A DNA stretch of 64,000 bases, taken from NCBI GenBank assembly GCA_037783545.1, contig JBBELK010000068.1, positions 868,001-932,000 on the forward strand, in the 5' to 3' direction. The DNA comes from Henricia sp. BOLD:AAB3569. Taxonomy: Eukaryota; Echinodermata; Asteroidea; Spinulosida; Echinasteridae. The notes beneath the pieces are model-generated. The model ran no database searches, was not told the DNA's origin, and worked only from the letters and a program-made list of their open reading frames with translations. This document shows positions 40,634-51,172 of the stretch, piece after piece. Both the position numbers and the translations under genes were made by a program. The number at the start of each line of letters is the position of its first letter. Position 1 is the first letter of the stretch.

Positions 40634-43600
40634 ATGTCACATAGCAACGACGTTATGGATGATCATTCTGCTCGCACGAAAAAAATCATCGCAGGATTTC
40701 TTTTGATTTTATTGTCCAAAAGAAGACGGCGGCGGCGACAACAGCGACAAAAGAAGGTTTGGGTTAAACCTTGGATTAGGCAGCGACCGCGGGATGGAGC
40801 CTATGTTCGGCTAATAGAAGAATTTTTTTTGAAAGATAGTGAAGCAGACTTTCGTCGGTTTTTACGCCTTGATTACCGAGCGTTTCATGATATACTGGAA
40901 AGAATACGTGCGACTGTAAAGAAAGAAGATACTGTTTTTAGACAAAGTATAAGCCCAGAAGAACGTCTCGCAATTACACTGCGATTTCTTGCTACTGGTA
41001 ATTTCGCCTTTGATTTATTAAACACTGTATAGGCCTATTGCTTATTTTAACAAGTATTTTCTTGATGTTTGCGGTAACACCCGTGTGCTTTTTGTATAGG
41101 CCTATGGGTGGTTCTGAAAAGAAAGTTTCAAACAGTGTGCTCTGTTCGTCTTCAGGAGAAGCCTTAAAGGGCCCCTTATTTAGGATTTTTATCAATGAAA
41201 TATATGCTTTAAAACCACTTTACTCAGTTAAAGTCATAACAATCCTTTGGAGCTTGCTTTGGGGGTTAAAACAAAGGTTTTTAGTTTTTATGCTAATGAA
41301 AATATGTATATTCATGACCAATGTCACTATGTCACAAGAGGCAAACACAGGAAAATCATATTCAACTGTGCACAAAAGATTCCACTTTTTTCTCAATTTT
41401 CCTGAAACTTTTGTAATCCATGGCTGTTTGAGTTTGTTTTACATGTTGCCTGCTGTAATAAGCCATGACAAAACTAGGGGTAGAAACTGCAGCAATTTGC
41501 CACAAGTCCAACTTGAAGTCTTATGTTTTTTCTTAACTTTTCCATTCTGTCTTCCTTATGTGATGCACTCAAAACAGCGCCCTCTGTCTGTGATTTATTG
41601 CAGTGAAATCTTCAAAGTTGAAAAAGGCCACCTTTTATTGATTTTACATCCAAACGAACAATAGTATGTCTTGCTAAACAAGTAATCCGTCATTATGAAG
41701 CAAAGCTTAGGCACAAAGTTGTTTAGCATGTCACAGGCCCTGTAATACGTTAGTATTTTCTTCAATTTGAAAAACAAAGCAATTATACGTAAATAAATGT
41801 CTGTTTGAAGTTTGCAACAACCCAACTATAAAGCACTTTAGATAAACTCCGTGTATAGCACCGAATAATGTCGAAAACGTTATAAAAAGTAAACAAGGTG
41901 CTGATCACTGGGGAAAACGTGCAAATAAAGCACTTTAATTGTTTTGAGAGTGCTAGCTGTTTCATGTTTACAGTGCATTAATTTCGATAAACAAGAGTTT
42001 ATCGAAATACATTTTTTTGTATGCCAGCGTTCCAGGACGGACAGGTTTCAAGAATGATTTCCTCTTCTTTGACAGGTGAAACATTTTCCAGTCTTTCCTA
42101 CCTGTACCGCGTTGGAGAGAGGACCATTTCTGGACTGGTTCTGGAGACATGCCAGGCAATATACACAGCTCTGAAGTCCGAGTACATGCAGGTATTTCAC
42201 TTAAATTTTATTAAGTTAGTTCACCAACATTATTAACTTTAAAAGTGTCACTGGTTATACCTGGCACAACATTTAAAAGTAAATTTAACATTTTTAATCA
42301 CTTAATTGTTTCAATTAGATAAGTGGTAATATGGACGCCAAGCTTTCAAATTACAGTAACATTTTAAATCAGCGAATGTACATTTGCTTGAATGGATTTG
42401 AATAACAATTTGTATCAAAATCAGATATAATTGCATAAATTATATTGAACCAATTGGTCAAAGCAATTCTCAATTCAATAATTGTAGCCCACACACATTA
42501 TTTTTAACGAGTGACATAGTGATCATGCAGGTGACACTTTTTTGGCACTATTGTATTGTTTGCTTGTTTTTCAGAAAGCGTCTTTAAACTCTTGTACACT
42601 GTAGCTAGGCCTACTCCAAAATTGCCCACTTAGGCCAAGACAAAAAGCCGTGTTTCGTATTACCCGCCCCAACCTAAAAAATCATGCAGAACCTATATAT
42701 TTTTACAAAAAAGAAAATCACTTTTAACAAATTAATTGTGCCCACCTGAAACCTACATTTTGTGTACATTGCCTATTTTTGTTTACCCCCTCAAAGCATG
42801 AAAAGGTGGCTTAAGTTACTCTTGCGTATTTGCAATGTTTTAATGTGCAAGTGGTAAAAAAATATTTACCGTCATCCCAACCTAATATTTTCGGCTGAAA
42901 AAACTTGGAGCAAAATAAAAAGATTTTTCCACCTACCCATCCGGAATATTCTGTTAATGTAATAGAAAACACATTTTTTTATCTTGGCCTTATGAGTATC
43001 AGTATGAAAGGGCCTGAAAATGCATGCTTTCAAACATACTGAAACTTTCAAATGTAAGAAATTTTACCCTAGGCTATATACCCAAGTTCTATTCTGTCGA
43101 GTGACTTAATCAGAAAATTAATTTAACTTTCTGGTGCAGTGCTATTAAGATAAGCCATCTTAGCTTCAAAAACCAAATTTTGTATTTTGTTCTTGAGTAC
43201 AAGCTTAAAGGAGTGTGACCAGATCACTTTTTTTTACCCATAACTCCCCGGGACTTACCTTATGGGTCATGAGATTTTTATTTCATAACATCCGTTATAT
43301 TTTTCTGATTACGAAACTGAAACTCCCGCGCTTCTAGGCCGCATATTTCCGAGGATATCGTCGAAAATCCACCGATTATTTGTAAACTAATTTTCCAGTA
43401 TCAACGTTTATCCGCTGAAAGCATACTCGATAGTTTTGTTCAATTTTTTACTGGAAATTGCGAATGTTTTCGGGTTTTTGGGACATGGGAGGTGTGTATG
43501 GGAGTTACTTGATAATATTGGTAAGTTACATCGAAAACTATTTTCCAGAAACTCTGGTCACGCTCCTTTAACCTTTTCATCACTGATGGTTTGTAACTCC

Positions 43601-44714
43601 TGAGCAAGAAACTTGCCAAAGACAGCGTCGTTATCATCTTGGGGTGGACGAGCCACAGGTTCCTGCAGAGCTTACTGTATTGCCTTAAGCATCTCCCGCT
43701 CTTCATCTTCAATACTGCTCTTCTTTCTTTTCTTCCCACCAGATTGTGATGATGATGATGAACTCATCACTGGCACGTCCTCAGACATTACAGCCTCATG
43801 TTCCCCGTCTTCTTCGTCTTGATTATCAGCAACAGACTCGATCTGAACAGAGAAAATAAGCTTCTAATTGGTTATTTGTTATTTGTTTATTTCAGATTCC
43901 GAAGAACCCCGAGGAATGGGAGGAAGTTGCTGACAAGTTTCAGGAAATGTGGAATTTCCCAAATTGCATTGGGGCTTTGGATGGAAAACACATCCTCATC
44001 CGACCTCCTGCACACAGCGGATCAACATACTTTAATTACAAGCACACGTTTAGTGTCGTTCTGCTGGGGCTAGTGGATGCAGAATATAAATTTTTGTATG
44101 TTGATGTTGGCTGTAATGGCAGGATTTCGGATGGAGGTGTGTTTTCCCATTCTTCACTTTTTGATGCCTTGAACAGGCATACATTAAGTATCCCTGAAGC
44201 CAGCCCTCTCCCAGGTGACCCTTCTAAGCTTCTTCCCTATGTTATCGTGGCTGATGCGGCTTTTCCATTGAAGCCGTACCTCATGAAGCCCTATCCCAAC
44301 AGGCAATTGCCACGGGAACAGCGGGTGTTTAATTACCGGCTGTCTAGAGCCCGGAGAGTGGTTGAGAATGCGTTCGGCATTCTTGCCAACAGGTTCCGTG
44401 TCTTCCTGAATCCCATCGCACTCGCACCTGAAAAGGTGGAGAAAATCGTGCTCTGTGCATGTGCACTTCACAATTTTCTGCGGTCACACAGTACTGCAAG
44501 AAAATTGTACGAGCCCCCTGGCTTTGTTGACACCGAAAACCCTACCACTCATGAAGTGAAACCGGGCTCATGGAGACAACTAGCTGAGTTGCCAAAGGCA
44601 GTGTTGCCTAAAACCACAAACCAGCAGTTCTCAGCAAAGGAACAACGTGACATGCTATGCCACTACTTTTCTTCTGCTGAGGGATCAGTCGAATGGCAAG
44701 ATACCGTTGCATAA
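40634..44714 (+). CDS. PIF/Harbinger transposase (DDE nuclease), 3 exons, ~432 aa
   Basis: Exons 40634-40997, 42076-42191 and 43896-44714 join in phase (1 then 0) with GT/AG sites and no stop. Family blocks: WVKPWIRQRP, FRRFLRLDYRAFHDILERI, SPEERLAITLRFLATG across intron 1, WNFPNCIGALDGKHI, FNYKHTFSVVLLGLVDAEY and FNYRLSRARRVVENAFGILA. The DDE triad is Asp189 (LDGKH), Asp280 (VADAAF) and Glu317 (VENAF), all present. The frame is open upstream to 40535, but that part lies in terminal hairpin sequence, so I chose ATG 40634. Intron 2 holds the antisense pseudogene and a MITE. It looks competent, unlike its putative partner. Confidence 0.88.
41000..42070. other. Transposase intron 1, no gene recognised
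   Basis: An open frame of 208 codons at 41038-41664 is hydrophobic, Cys/Phe-rich and unlike any known family. It is AT-rich intronic sequence. Confidence 0.45.
43123..43842 (-). pseudogene. Last exon of a putative Harbinger MADF/Myb-like partner protein, broken
   Basis: After an acceptor TTCAG the minus strand reads IESVADNQDEEDGEHEAVMS, a Ser run, GKKRKKSSIEDEEREMLKAI, then Q and an in-frame TAA. The same frame resumes with ALQEPVARPPQDDNDAVFGK and FLAQELQTISDEK. A 359-bp MITE then interrupts it, and the frame resumes as VKLVLKNKIQNLVFEAKMAY with LNSTAPES and stop at 43123. Harbinger elements usually encode such a DNA-binding partner, and the acidic-basic region followed by FGKFLAQEL is typical of its C-terminus. 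No MADF domain itself was found. Confidence 0.75.
43209..43567. mobile_element. Family A MITE inserted in the MADF-like exon
   Basis: This 359-bp element lies between TTAA 43205-43208 and 43568-43571. Removing the element and one TTAA restores a continuous reading frame of the antisense exon, so the insertion point is exact. Confidence 0.9.
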
Positions 44715-44749
44715 ATTTCATTTTAACGCACTTCACCGTGGCCTAATTT

Positions 44750-46190
44750 GTTTGTTAAAGGTCATTGTATAATTTGCAGATTTATAAAAAGAGATGTCAG
44801 CAGAGGCACGAAAGTTCTGGGTACTCATTGCTTATACAATGTCGCACTTATAAACAATGCTCAATCATCGTTATGGAAAACAAATTATTACACTTCAAAA
44901 ACTGTGGTGTTAAATTACCACTGGTGTTGTCTTATACCAAGTCTGGTGTTAAGTTTTAACACCACAAGTATTAGTTTTAAAAAATAATGCATTTATTCCA
45001 AATGTGGAATTAAAACACACCTATGGTGTTACATTTTAACACCAGGCTTGGTATCTATATAAGACAACACCATTAAGCAATAGTGCTAATTTAACACCTC
45101 GGTTTTTGCAGTGTACATTGTACCTGAAGATTTGACACTGATGACCTGGCTTTCACATGAGGAGCCAAGAACTCAAGGCTGATACTATACGACAACGCCG
45201 TGGTTATCTGTTTAGACCCCGTGGAGAGATTAGACAAAATTAACGTCCTTTTGTGAAAAGAGTGAAGTTAAACACTTAGGTACGGTGTTTTTACTTAACT
45301 GGAACATAAAAATGGCTACTTGAAATTGATATATGTCACATATTTTTAGTAATCCATACTGTTTGAAAATTAGTTCTCTAAAAACTTTATCATAATGGAG
45401 ATTCTCACAGCATTTCTACGAATATTTAAAAGAGCTATCCGTTAACACCATGTTAACATCGAGTTAAATCGGAGTCTCGGGAAACCGTGTTAGTGTTAGT
45501 GTAACAGATCTGTTGACTGGGCATCTTGGGAAATGTCAAGTCGATAGGGTTCTGCACGACTTTCAGCATACTAACACACACAGAATTGTGACCTTCGGTC
45601 CGTGTTACACGAGCTTAACCACTAAGTGATTGAAATTTTCAAAACCTTTACGGTGCCAAAAAAACGTCTCAATTGTGGGTAGAATGCAAGATCAAACACA
45701 TTGATGAGTTGTTGAAAAATGAAACTCAATTTGAAAATCACGAAAGTTCTAAATTAATCAAAATTAACACCACCCACTTCGTTCAGATTAACTTAACAGA
45801 TCTGTTACACTAACACGATCCGTAACATGAGGTGTTGAACTAACATGAGATGTAACACTAACACGTCCTAAACACCATGTTAACATCGAGTTAACACGGG
45901 GTTTGTTCTGAGGTCACAATTCTGATTAAGTTAACAGTTCTGTTACACTAACACTAACACGCAACCCGGAGTTGAGACTTCGCCCTATGTACAGTGCAGA
46001 TAATTAACATGGTGTTAACACCGTGTTAACAGATCTGTTAACAAGGTCTTAACCTGGACGTTCAGTTAAAAATTTGAATCTTCGCGATCGAGTCGGGAAG
46101 CAGTTTGCGACAGCTCAGCGACTGGAGAAAATCGGGATGTAAATCACCGCACACTTTACGATGCGACTGAAATACTGTTGGCAGTGGCTT
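44750..46190. repeat. GTTAACA-rich region
   Basis: Degenerate repeats of GTTAACAC, TTAACAGATCTGTTA and TGTTACACTAACAC are scattered from about 44910 to 46060, densest at 45425-46060, in both orientations. No coding sequence was found, and no upstream exons of the antisense partner could be identified. Confidence 0.6.
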
Positions 46191-46221
46191 TAAGCGGGCC
46201 GCACACTATAGGATCCGACCA

Positions 46222-46335
46222 CGATCAAAACGTTTTGCGCGTCGCGATATATAGGCCGCGCACAAGCGGCAAACCAGTTTGTGTACAAACCAATGGAATA
46301 GTGTGAATTTTCCGCGATAGTGTGAACTCCCCTTT
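46222..46335. repeat. Half copy of the 28567-28872 element
   Basis: AAAACGTTTTGCGCGTCGCG, GGCAAACCAGTTTGTGTACA and TTTTCCGCGATAGTGTGAA match one half of that element in inverted orientation, fused directly to the Harbinger-like end. Confidence 0.7.
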
Positions 46336-46874
46336 AGGCTCCCATTTAATTAAACCGCGTTACGCCCACCAGAGACACACAGCGCGTACGCACATCGCTT
46401 CCACAATGACTCAGCATTATTATACTCCCAAAATGGCGTATTTGCACATGTTCGAAGGGGGTCAATAGCCGGTTTTAAACGTACAATTTATGACCGTTCC
46501 AACCCACTTTTATTCGCTAATTAAACAACAGACATTTGTTCGTGCATCTAATACATACATAATTCGTATTTACGATCAGAAGCAGGCTAGAGAATGCGTT
46601 TGTAACCATTTACCATTCAGTCTAAATTTAGTCACGCAGAAAACTTCCTTTAAGTGTGAAACGAATACATGTAGAAGTTGACATCATTTATGGATCCAGG
46701 ACCGCCACTTTAATACAGTGTAACTTTCCAACGAGAACTTCATGGAACCCGATGGTTTGTATCCCCATATACATGAAAATAATACAGGCCTCGAAGTTGG
46801 GAAAATTTTATGGGGGCGGTCTTGATTTTGTCTAAATATCAAAAGGCACCGAGGCCAACTGGAGGGCTAGGGAC

Positions 46875-47506
46875 ACTAGCTGAAGCCAACTGGAGGGGCA
46901 CCACGACCAACTTTGTTCCAAATGTGTCATGGTTTTTAGTGTATACAGGCCTTATAGAATTTAAAAGGATATAGGGTATGCTGGCCAAGTTGGCCTCAGA
47001 AAGTGTGTATAGAAGGTGCATCGGGGCCAACTCGGCAGGGCATGAGGCCATTGGACATTAAAGCCTGTAATTACCCGTAAACAAAAATGTCATTATGACG
47101 TAGGTCTCACGCTACACGTGTCAGTGCTCACAGATGAGAAACAATTCGATTCCATGCATGTCCAATGCACATAGATGTTGTAAAGTCAATTCATGTGGGA
47201 TCTGAAAGTATCGTGGTACACACTATACTTCTTGTTTTGTTGCAGATGTATTTTTCACCGTCATGGACTGCGTCTTAGTTTGGGGGAGGGATCGGGATGG
47301 CTCTGCACCGACAACGGATCATGTAGCTAAAGGCTTCTTTGAAACCAGGGTGAGACGTCGCGTAGATGATGGGGTTGATACAACCGTTGAAGAACACGAC
47401 GGCCCCAGCGTAAGGGGTCGTTCTGATGCTCCAGTCACACCCAAGAGGGATTACGGAGACGAAGAAGGGTGCAAGGCAGATGAGGTACGCCAGGACGATG
47501 TAGACT
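46875..47506 (-). pseudogene. Tandem unit 1: GPCR C-terminal fragment
   Basis: The minus strand from 47506 to 47263 encodes the last 77 residues of the neighbouring receptor (LVYIVLAYLICLAPFFVSVI ... CINPIIYATSHPGFKEAFSY). It continues downstream into a module containing AAGCCAACTGGAGGGGCACC. Compared with the intact gene it has Tyr-to-Phe, Tyr-to-Cys, Met-to-Thr, Asp-to-Gly and Gly-to-Cys changes. The first five helices are absent, so it is not a receptor. Confidence 0.85.
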
Positions 47507-48411
47507 AGCTGAAGCCAACTGGAGGGGCACCACAACCAACTTTGTTCCAAATGTATCATGGTTTTTAGTGTATACAAGCCCTATAGAATTTAAAAGGATA
47601 GATAGGGTATGCTGGCCAAGTTGGCCTCAGAAAGTGTGTATAGAAGGTACATCGGGGCCAACTCGGCAGGGCATGAGGCCATTGGACATAGTGGCCTCGG
47701 CTAATATTAAAGCCTGTAATTACCCGTAAACAAAAAATGTCATTAGACAGTTTCGGCAAGCTCATATACGTATCCGTACCATTTTCAGCTTTGACGTCAT
47801 CACTTTATGCGGTCTCCTCGTACGTGATGCGGATCAGCCACACGTAGGACAACGTATGGGAGCCGTTTGACACGGGAGCGGTACGTATAAAATTAATCTC
47901 GACTTGTTTACACCAAATTAGTGTTATGTCACACGGATACGTCTGCGAACACGTACCATTAAACTGAGATGCCGAAACTGTCTAATATGTCGTAGGTCTC
48001 ACGCTAAACTAACACGTGTCAGTGTTCACAGATGAGAAACAATTCGATTCCATGCATGTCCTATGCACGTCCAATGTACAAATGTACATGTCAATTCATG
48101 TGGGATCTGAAAGTATCGTGGTACACACTATACTTCTTGTTTTGTTGCAGATGTATTTTTCACCGTCATGGACTGCGTCTTAGTTTGGGGGAGGGATCGG
48201 GATGGCTCTGCACCGACAACGGATCATGTAGCTAAAGGCTTCTTTGAAACCAGGGTGAGACGTCGCGTAGATGATGGGGTTGATACAACCGTTGAAGAAC
48301 ACGACGGCCCCAGCGTAAGGGGTCGTTCTGATGCTCCAGTCACACCCAAGAGGGATTACGGAGACGAAGAAGGGTGCAAGGCAGATGAGGTACGCCAGGA
48401 CGATGTAGACT
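47507..48411 (-). pseudogene. Tandem unit 2: 905-bp copy with GPCR fragment and MITE
   Basis: The receptor fragment (48168-48411) is identical in sequence to that of unit 1. The upstream part is near-identical to 48412-49072. The MITE 47746-47982 is present here and in unit 3 but absent in unit 1. Confidence 0.88.
47746..47982. mobile_element. 237-bp TA-flanked MITE (copy at 48651-48887)
   Basis: Ends GACAGTTTCGGCA and TGCCGAAACTGTC are flanked by TA. The empty site in unit 1 reads GTCATTATGACGTAGG. Confidence 0.8.
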
Positions 48412-49084
48412 AGCTGAAGCCAACTGGAGGGGCACCACAACCAACTTTGTTCCAAATGTATCATGGTTTTTAGTGTATACAAGCCCTATAGAATTTAAAA
48501 GGATAGATAGGGTATGCTGGCCAAGTTGGCCTCAGAAAGTGTGTATAGAAGGTACATCGGGGCCAACTCGGCAGGGCATGAGGCCATTGGACATAGTGGC
48601 CTCGGCTAATATTAAAGCCTGTAATTACCCGTAAACAAAAAATGTCATTAGACAGTTTCGGCAAGCTCATATACGTATCCGTACCATTTTCAGCTTTGAC
48701 GTCATCACTTTATGCGGTCTCCTCGTACGTGATGCGGATCAGCCACACGTAGGACAACGTATGGGAGCCGTTTGACACGGGAGCGGTACGTATAAAATTA
48801 ATCTCGACTTGTTTACACCAAATTAGTGTTATGTCACACGGATACGTCTGCGAACACGTACCATTAAACTGAGATGCCGAAACTGTCTAATATGTCGTAG
48901 GTCTCACGCTAAACTAACACGTGTCAGTGTTCACAGATGAGAAACAATTCGATTCCATGCATGTCCTATGCACGTCCAATGTACAAATGTACATGTCAAT
49001 TCATGTGGGATCTGAAAGTATCGTGGTACACACTATACTTCTTGTTTTGTTGCAGATGTATTTTTCACCGTCATGGACTGCGTC

Positions 49085-50119
49085 TTAGTTTGGGGGAGGG
49101 ATCGGGATGGCTCTGCACCGACCACGGATCATGTAGCTAAAGGCTTCTTTAAAATCAGGGTGAGACGTCGCGTAGATGATGGGGTTGATACAACCGTTGA
49201 AGAACACGACGGCCCCAGCGTAAGGGGTCATTCTGATGCTCCAGTCATAACCAAGGGGGATTATGGAGACGTAGAAGGGAGCAAGGCAGATGAGATACGC
49301 CAGGACGATGTAGACCAGGTTTTTAGTGACGGCAACTTGTCGCTTCCACATCTTCTTTTGCATGGCGCGGTCGGATTTACTCAGCTCACCGGAGACGCTC
49401 TTAGTGTTATGCCGCGACAAAAGGCGGGACGTCTTGAGAACGTAGCGGAAAATTGAGATGTAACACATACCGATTATGCCAAGCTGAATGGGAAAAAAAA
49501 ATATGCCAACCATGACGTTCTGTATGAAGGAAAACGGGTTGGCTTTGACCCAAGAGCAAGTTCCGTACGCGGGTTCGTAGCCGAGTTCTCCAAAGCCACA
49601 CAGCGGTGGAATGACGGTCACGCTGATCGGCAAGGCCCAGGCGAAAACCACCATACAGGCGATGTTTCTATGGGTGTAGATACGACGGACTGTGGTGCTG
49701 GATTTAGTGATGCCGATCCATCTGTTGAGAGCTATAAGAGCCAAATTGGAGATGCTGCACCCAGTGCTGATAATGGTAACACTGCTAGTGACCCGGCAGA
49801 TCCAGTAAGCTTGCGGGAGCGGCCACCCGTCCTCGTGCAACACGGCAACAGCCTCCCACGGCAGGAAAATGCAAGATATTAAGTCACTCGCGCCGAGGTT
49901 CACCACAAAAAGGTTGGTGACGGTGCGGAGTCTTCGGGACATCGGAACGGCAGCGATGACCATTGTGTTCCCAATGACGCCCACAATGGATATCATTACG
50001 CACATTGCAGCCAGTATCTGTCTCTCGTAATAAAACCTGTACACCTGAAATGAACTACCAGTCAATTCGGTGTCCCGTGCAGTGGCTTCCGTAGACATAT
50101 TCTCTGTAGAGTTTTCCAT
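49085..50119 (-). CDS. Class A GPCR, moody/Tre1- or melatonin-like, 344 aa, intronless
   Basis: A rhodopsin-family receptor with seven hydrophobic segments: TM1 ~35-57 (Gly50-Asn51), TM2 ~68-90 (NLGASD, Asp79), TM3 after Cys108 with NRW (132-134) in place of DRY, TM4 ~153-172, Cys178 in loop 2, TM5 ~187-216, TM6 ~267-290 (LAPF instead of CWxP) and TM7 ~300-317 with NPIIY (312-316). Two N-glycosylation sites are at Asn3 and Asn7. The NRY/NRW motif and the GFGELGYEP loop fit the Tre1/moody/GPR84 and melatonin-receptor branch; the ligand cannot be told. ATG 50119 gives a normal N-terminus. The 3' part (to 49316) is tandemly copied downstream. Confidence 0.9.
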   Translation of the reverse strand: MENSTENMSTEATARDTELTGSSFQVYRFYYERQILAAMCVMISIVGVIGNTMVIAAVPMSRRLRTVTNLFVVNLGASDLISCIFLPWEAVAVLHEDGWPLPQAYWICRVTSSVTIISTGCSISNLALIALNRWIGITKSSTTVRRIYTHRNIACMVVFAWALPISVTVIPPLCGFGELGYEPAYGTCSWVKANPFSFIQNVMVGIFFFPIQLGIIGMCYISIFRYVLKTSRLLSRHNTKSVSGELSKSDRAMQKKMWKRQVAVTKNLVYIVLAYLICLAPFYVSIIPLGYDWSIRMTPYAGAVVFFNGCINPIIYATSHPDFKEAFSYMIRGRCRAIPIPPPN

Positions 50120-50279
50120 CTTGGAAACGAAACGAGCGCTCTTTAACTTCTCCAGACGTGTGGCAGAGAGTATCGAAGTGTCAAAACACTTCAGCAGAGA
50201 ACACGGGTGGGGAAATGATCAAGGATCCGGCAAGCGCCGTTATTTATTAGGTCTGGAAAACAGCTCTTCGTGACACCAG

Positions 50280-50880
50280 TTTAATAAATCCGTTACGTAC
50301 GGGTTGATGCAGCGAAAACGTGCTCTGGTGGTAAAGGGAGATTTTATGAACCTGTCGGGTATATACCACATAATAAAAAGCATCAGGTCCTAGCAACTTC
50401 GCTTGAAAGAGCACCCTCCCCGCACGTTGTCATCCGATTTAGACCTTCGTGTCCAAAAACCCGTGGTTATGAAAACATCCGGACCGACTTAATATTGGAC
50501 GTTTCGGGATGAAATCGTTGATATGTCAGATTGATTTCGTCCTTGCGTTGCAAGTTCGTTCTTGCGTTCATTCCAAAAACATCATCCACCTTTGTCGGAC
50601 ACGTTCGGGAAACAACGTGGCAGGTCACTTTTGCGTGCATTAGGAATACATCACGTATAGGCCTACATGCACTGGGGCGGTAAACGGTGAGGCAGCTTTC
50701 CAACGCAATTAACACATAGACCGTTAGAGTGAAAGGGCATGGTTAATAGAAAAGCCTCAACCCTAACTCCCTATAGGATGGTGTGTAAAATCATATTGAT
50801 TTTGGAGGATTGAGGAGTGTTAGGGTTAACGGTTGAATATGTTATAGCAGAGTGGCAAACTGGTCCGGGCTAATAGGAGT
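50280..50880. other. No gene recognised
   Basis: This is the upstream flank of the receptor gene. No exon, repeat or clear promoter element could be supported. Confidence 0.4.
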
Positions 50881-50907
50881 TCTACAGGGTGTCCCATAAA
50901 ACGTGGA

Positions 50908-51026
50908 ATACTGTGACCGGGCGGTCTGGTGCATCGTACTCGTAAGACTCGTTACAGGCTGTGGGTTCACATCCAGGCAGCGCCATGGTGCGTGGGTCCT
51001 TGGGTAGGGCACTTTTCCCAGCGGGC
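50908..51026 (+). repeat. tRNA-like SINE head before the G-rich array
   Basis: CCGGGCGGTCTGGTGCATCG with ACTCGTAAGACTCG and GGCTGTGGGTTCACATCC resembles a tRNA with boxes A and B, followed by GTGCGTGGGTCCTTGGGTAG. Confidence 0.45.
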
Positions 51027-51172
51027 GTCGCTAGAGGGGGAGGGGGAAGGGTGGGGGGAGGGGGAAGGGTGGGGGGAGGGGGAAGGGTGGGGGGATGGGG
51101 AGGGGTGGGGGGAGGGGGGAGGGGTGGGGGGAGGGGGTGGGGGGAGGGGGTGGGGGGGGGGGGGCGGGTGTG
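51027..51172 (+). repeat. G-rich minisatellite (GGGGGAAGGGTG)n
   Basis: About 145 bases of purine-rich units such as GAGGGGGAAGGGTGGGG, degenerating into GAGGGGGTGGGG, with a strict strand bias. Both strands are open in several frames only because of low complexity. Confidence 0.9.

Larger units (their letters stand above)
40497..46225. mobile_element. PIF/Harbinger transposon (ends uncertain)
   Basis: The element is defined by its transposase (plus strand) and an antisense last exon of a putative MADF-like partner. GCGGGCCGCACACTATAGGA with TCCGACC occurs at 40496 and again at about 46195, but in direct rather than inverted orientation, so true ends are unresolved. The left end carries a hairpin GATCCGACCGCGATCCGA / TCGGATCGCGGTCGGATC. 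It lies 242 bp upstream of the aldo-keto reductase start and is divergent from it. Confidence 0.7.

Noticed and set aside
40255..40647. Upstream 131-codon extension of the aldo-keto reductase frame as a whole
   Set aside because: Its first part runs into the Harbinger hairpin, so the full extension cannot be ancestral coding sequence. Only the part from 40413 is kept as a possibility.
41038..41664. 208-codon open frame inside transposase intron 1
   Set aside because: It is hydrophobic and AT-rich, has no recognisable motif and lies between two well-defined exons of another gene. It is most likely chance.
47263..47508. Open frames on the plus strand at 47263, 48168 and 49073
   Set aside because: These are antisense shadows of the GPCR fragments and gene, repeated only because of the 905-bp duplication.
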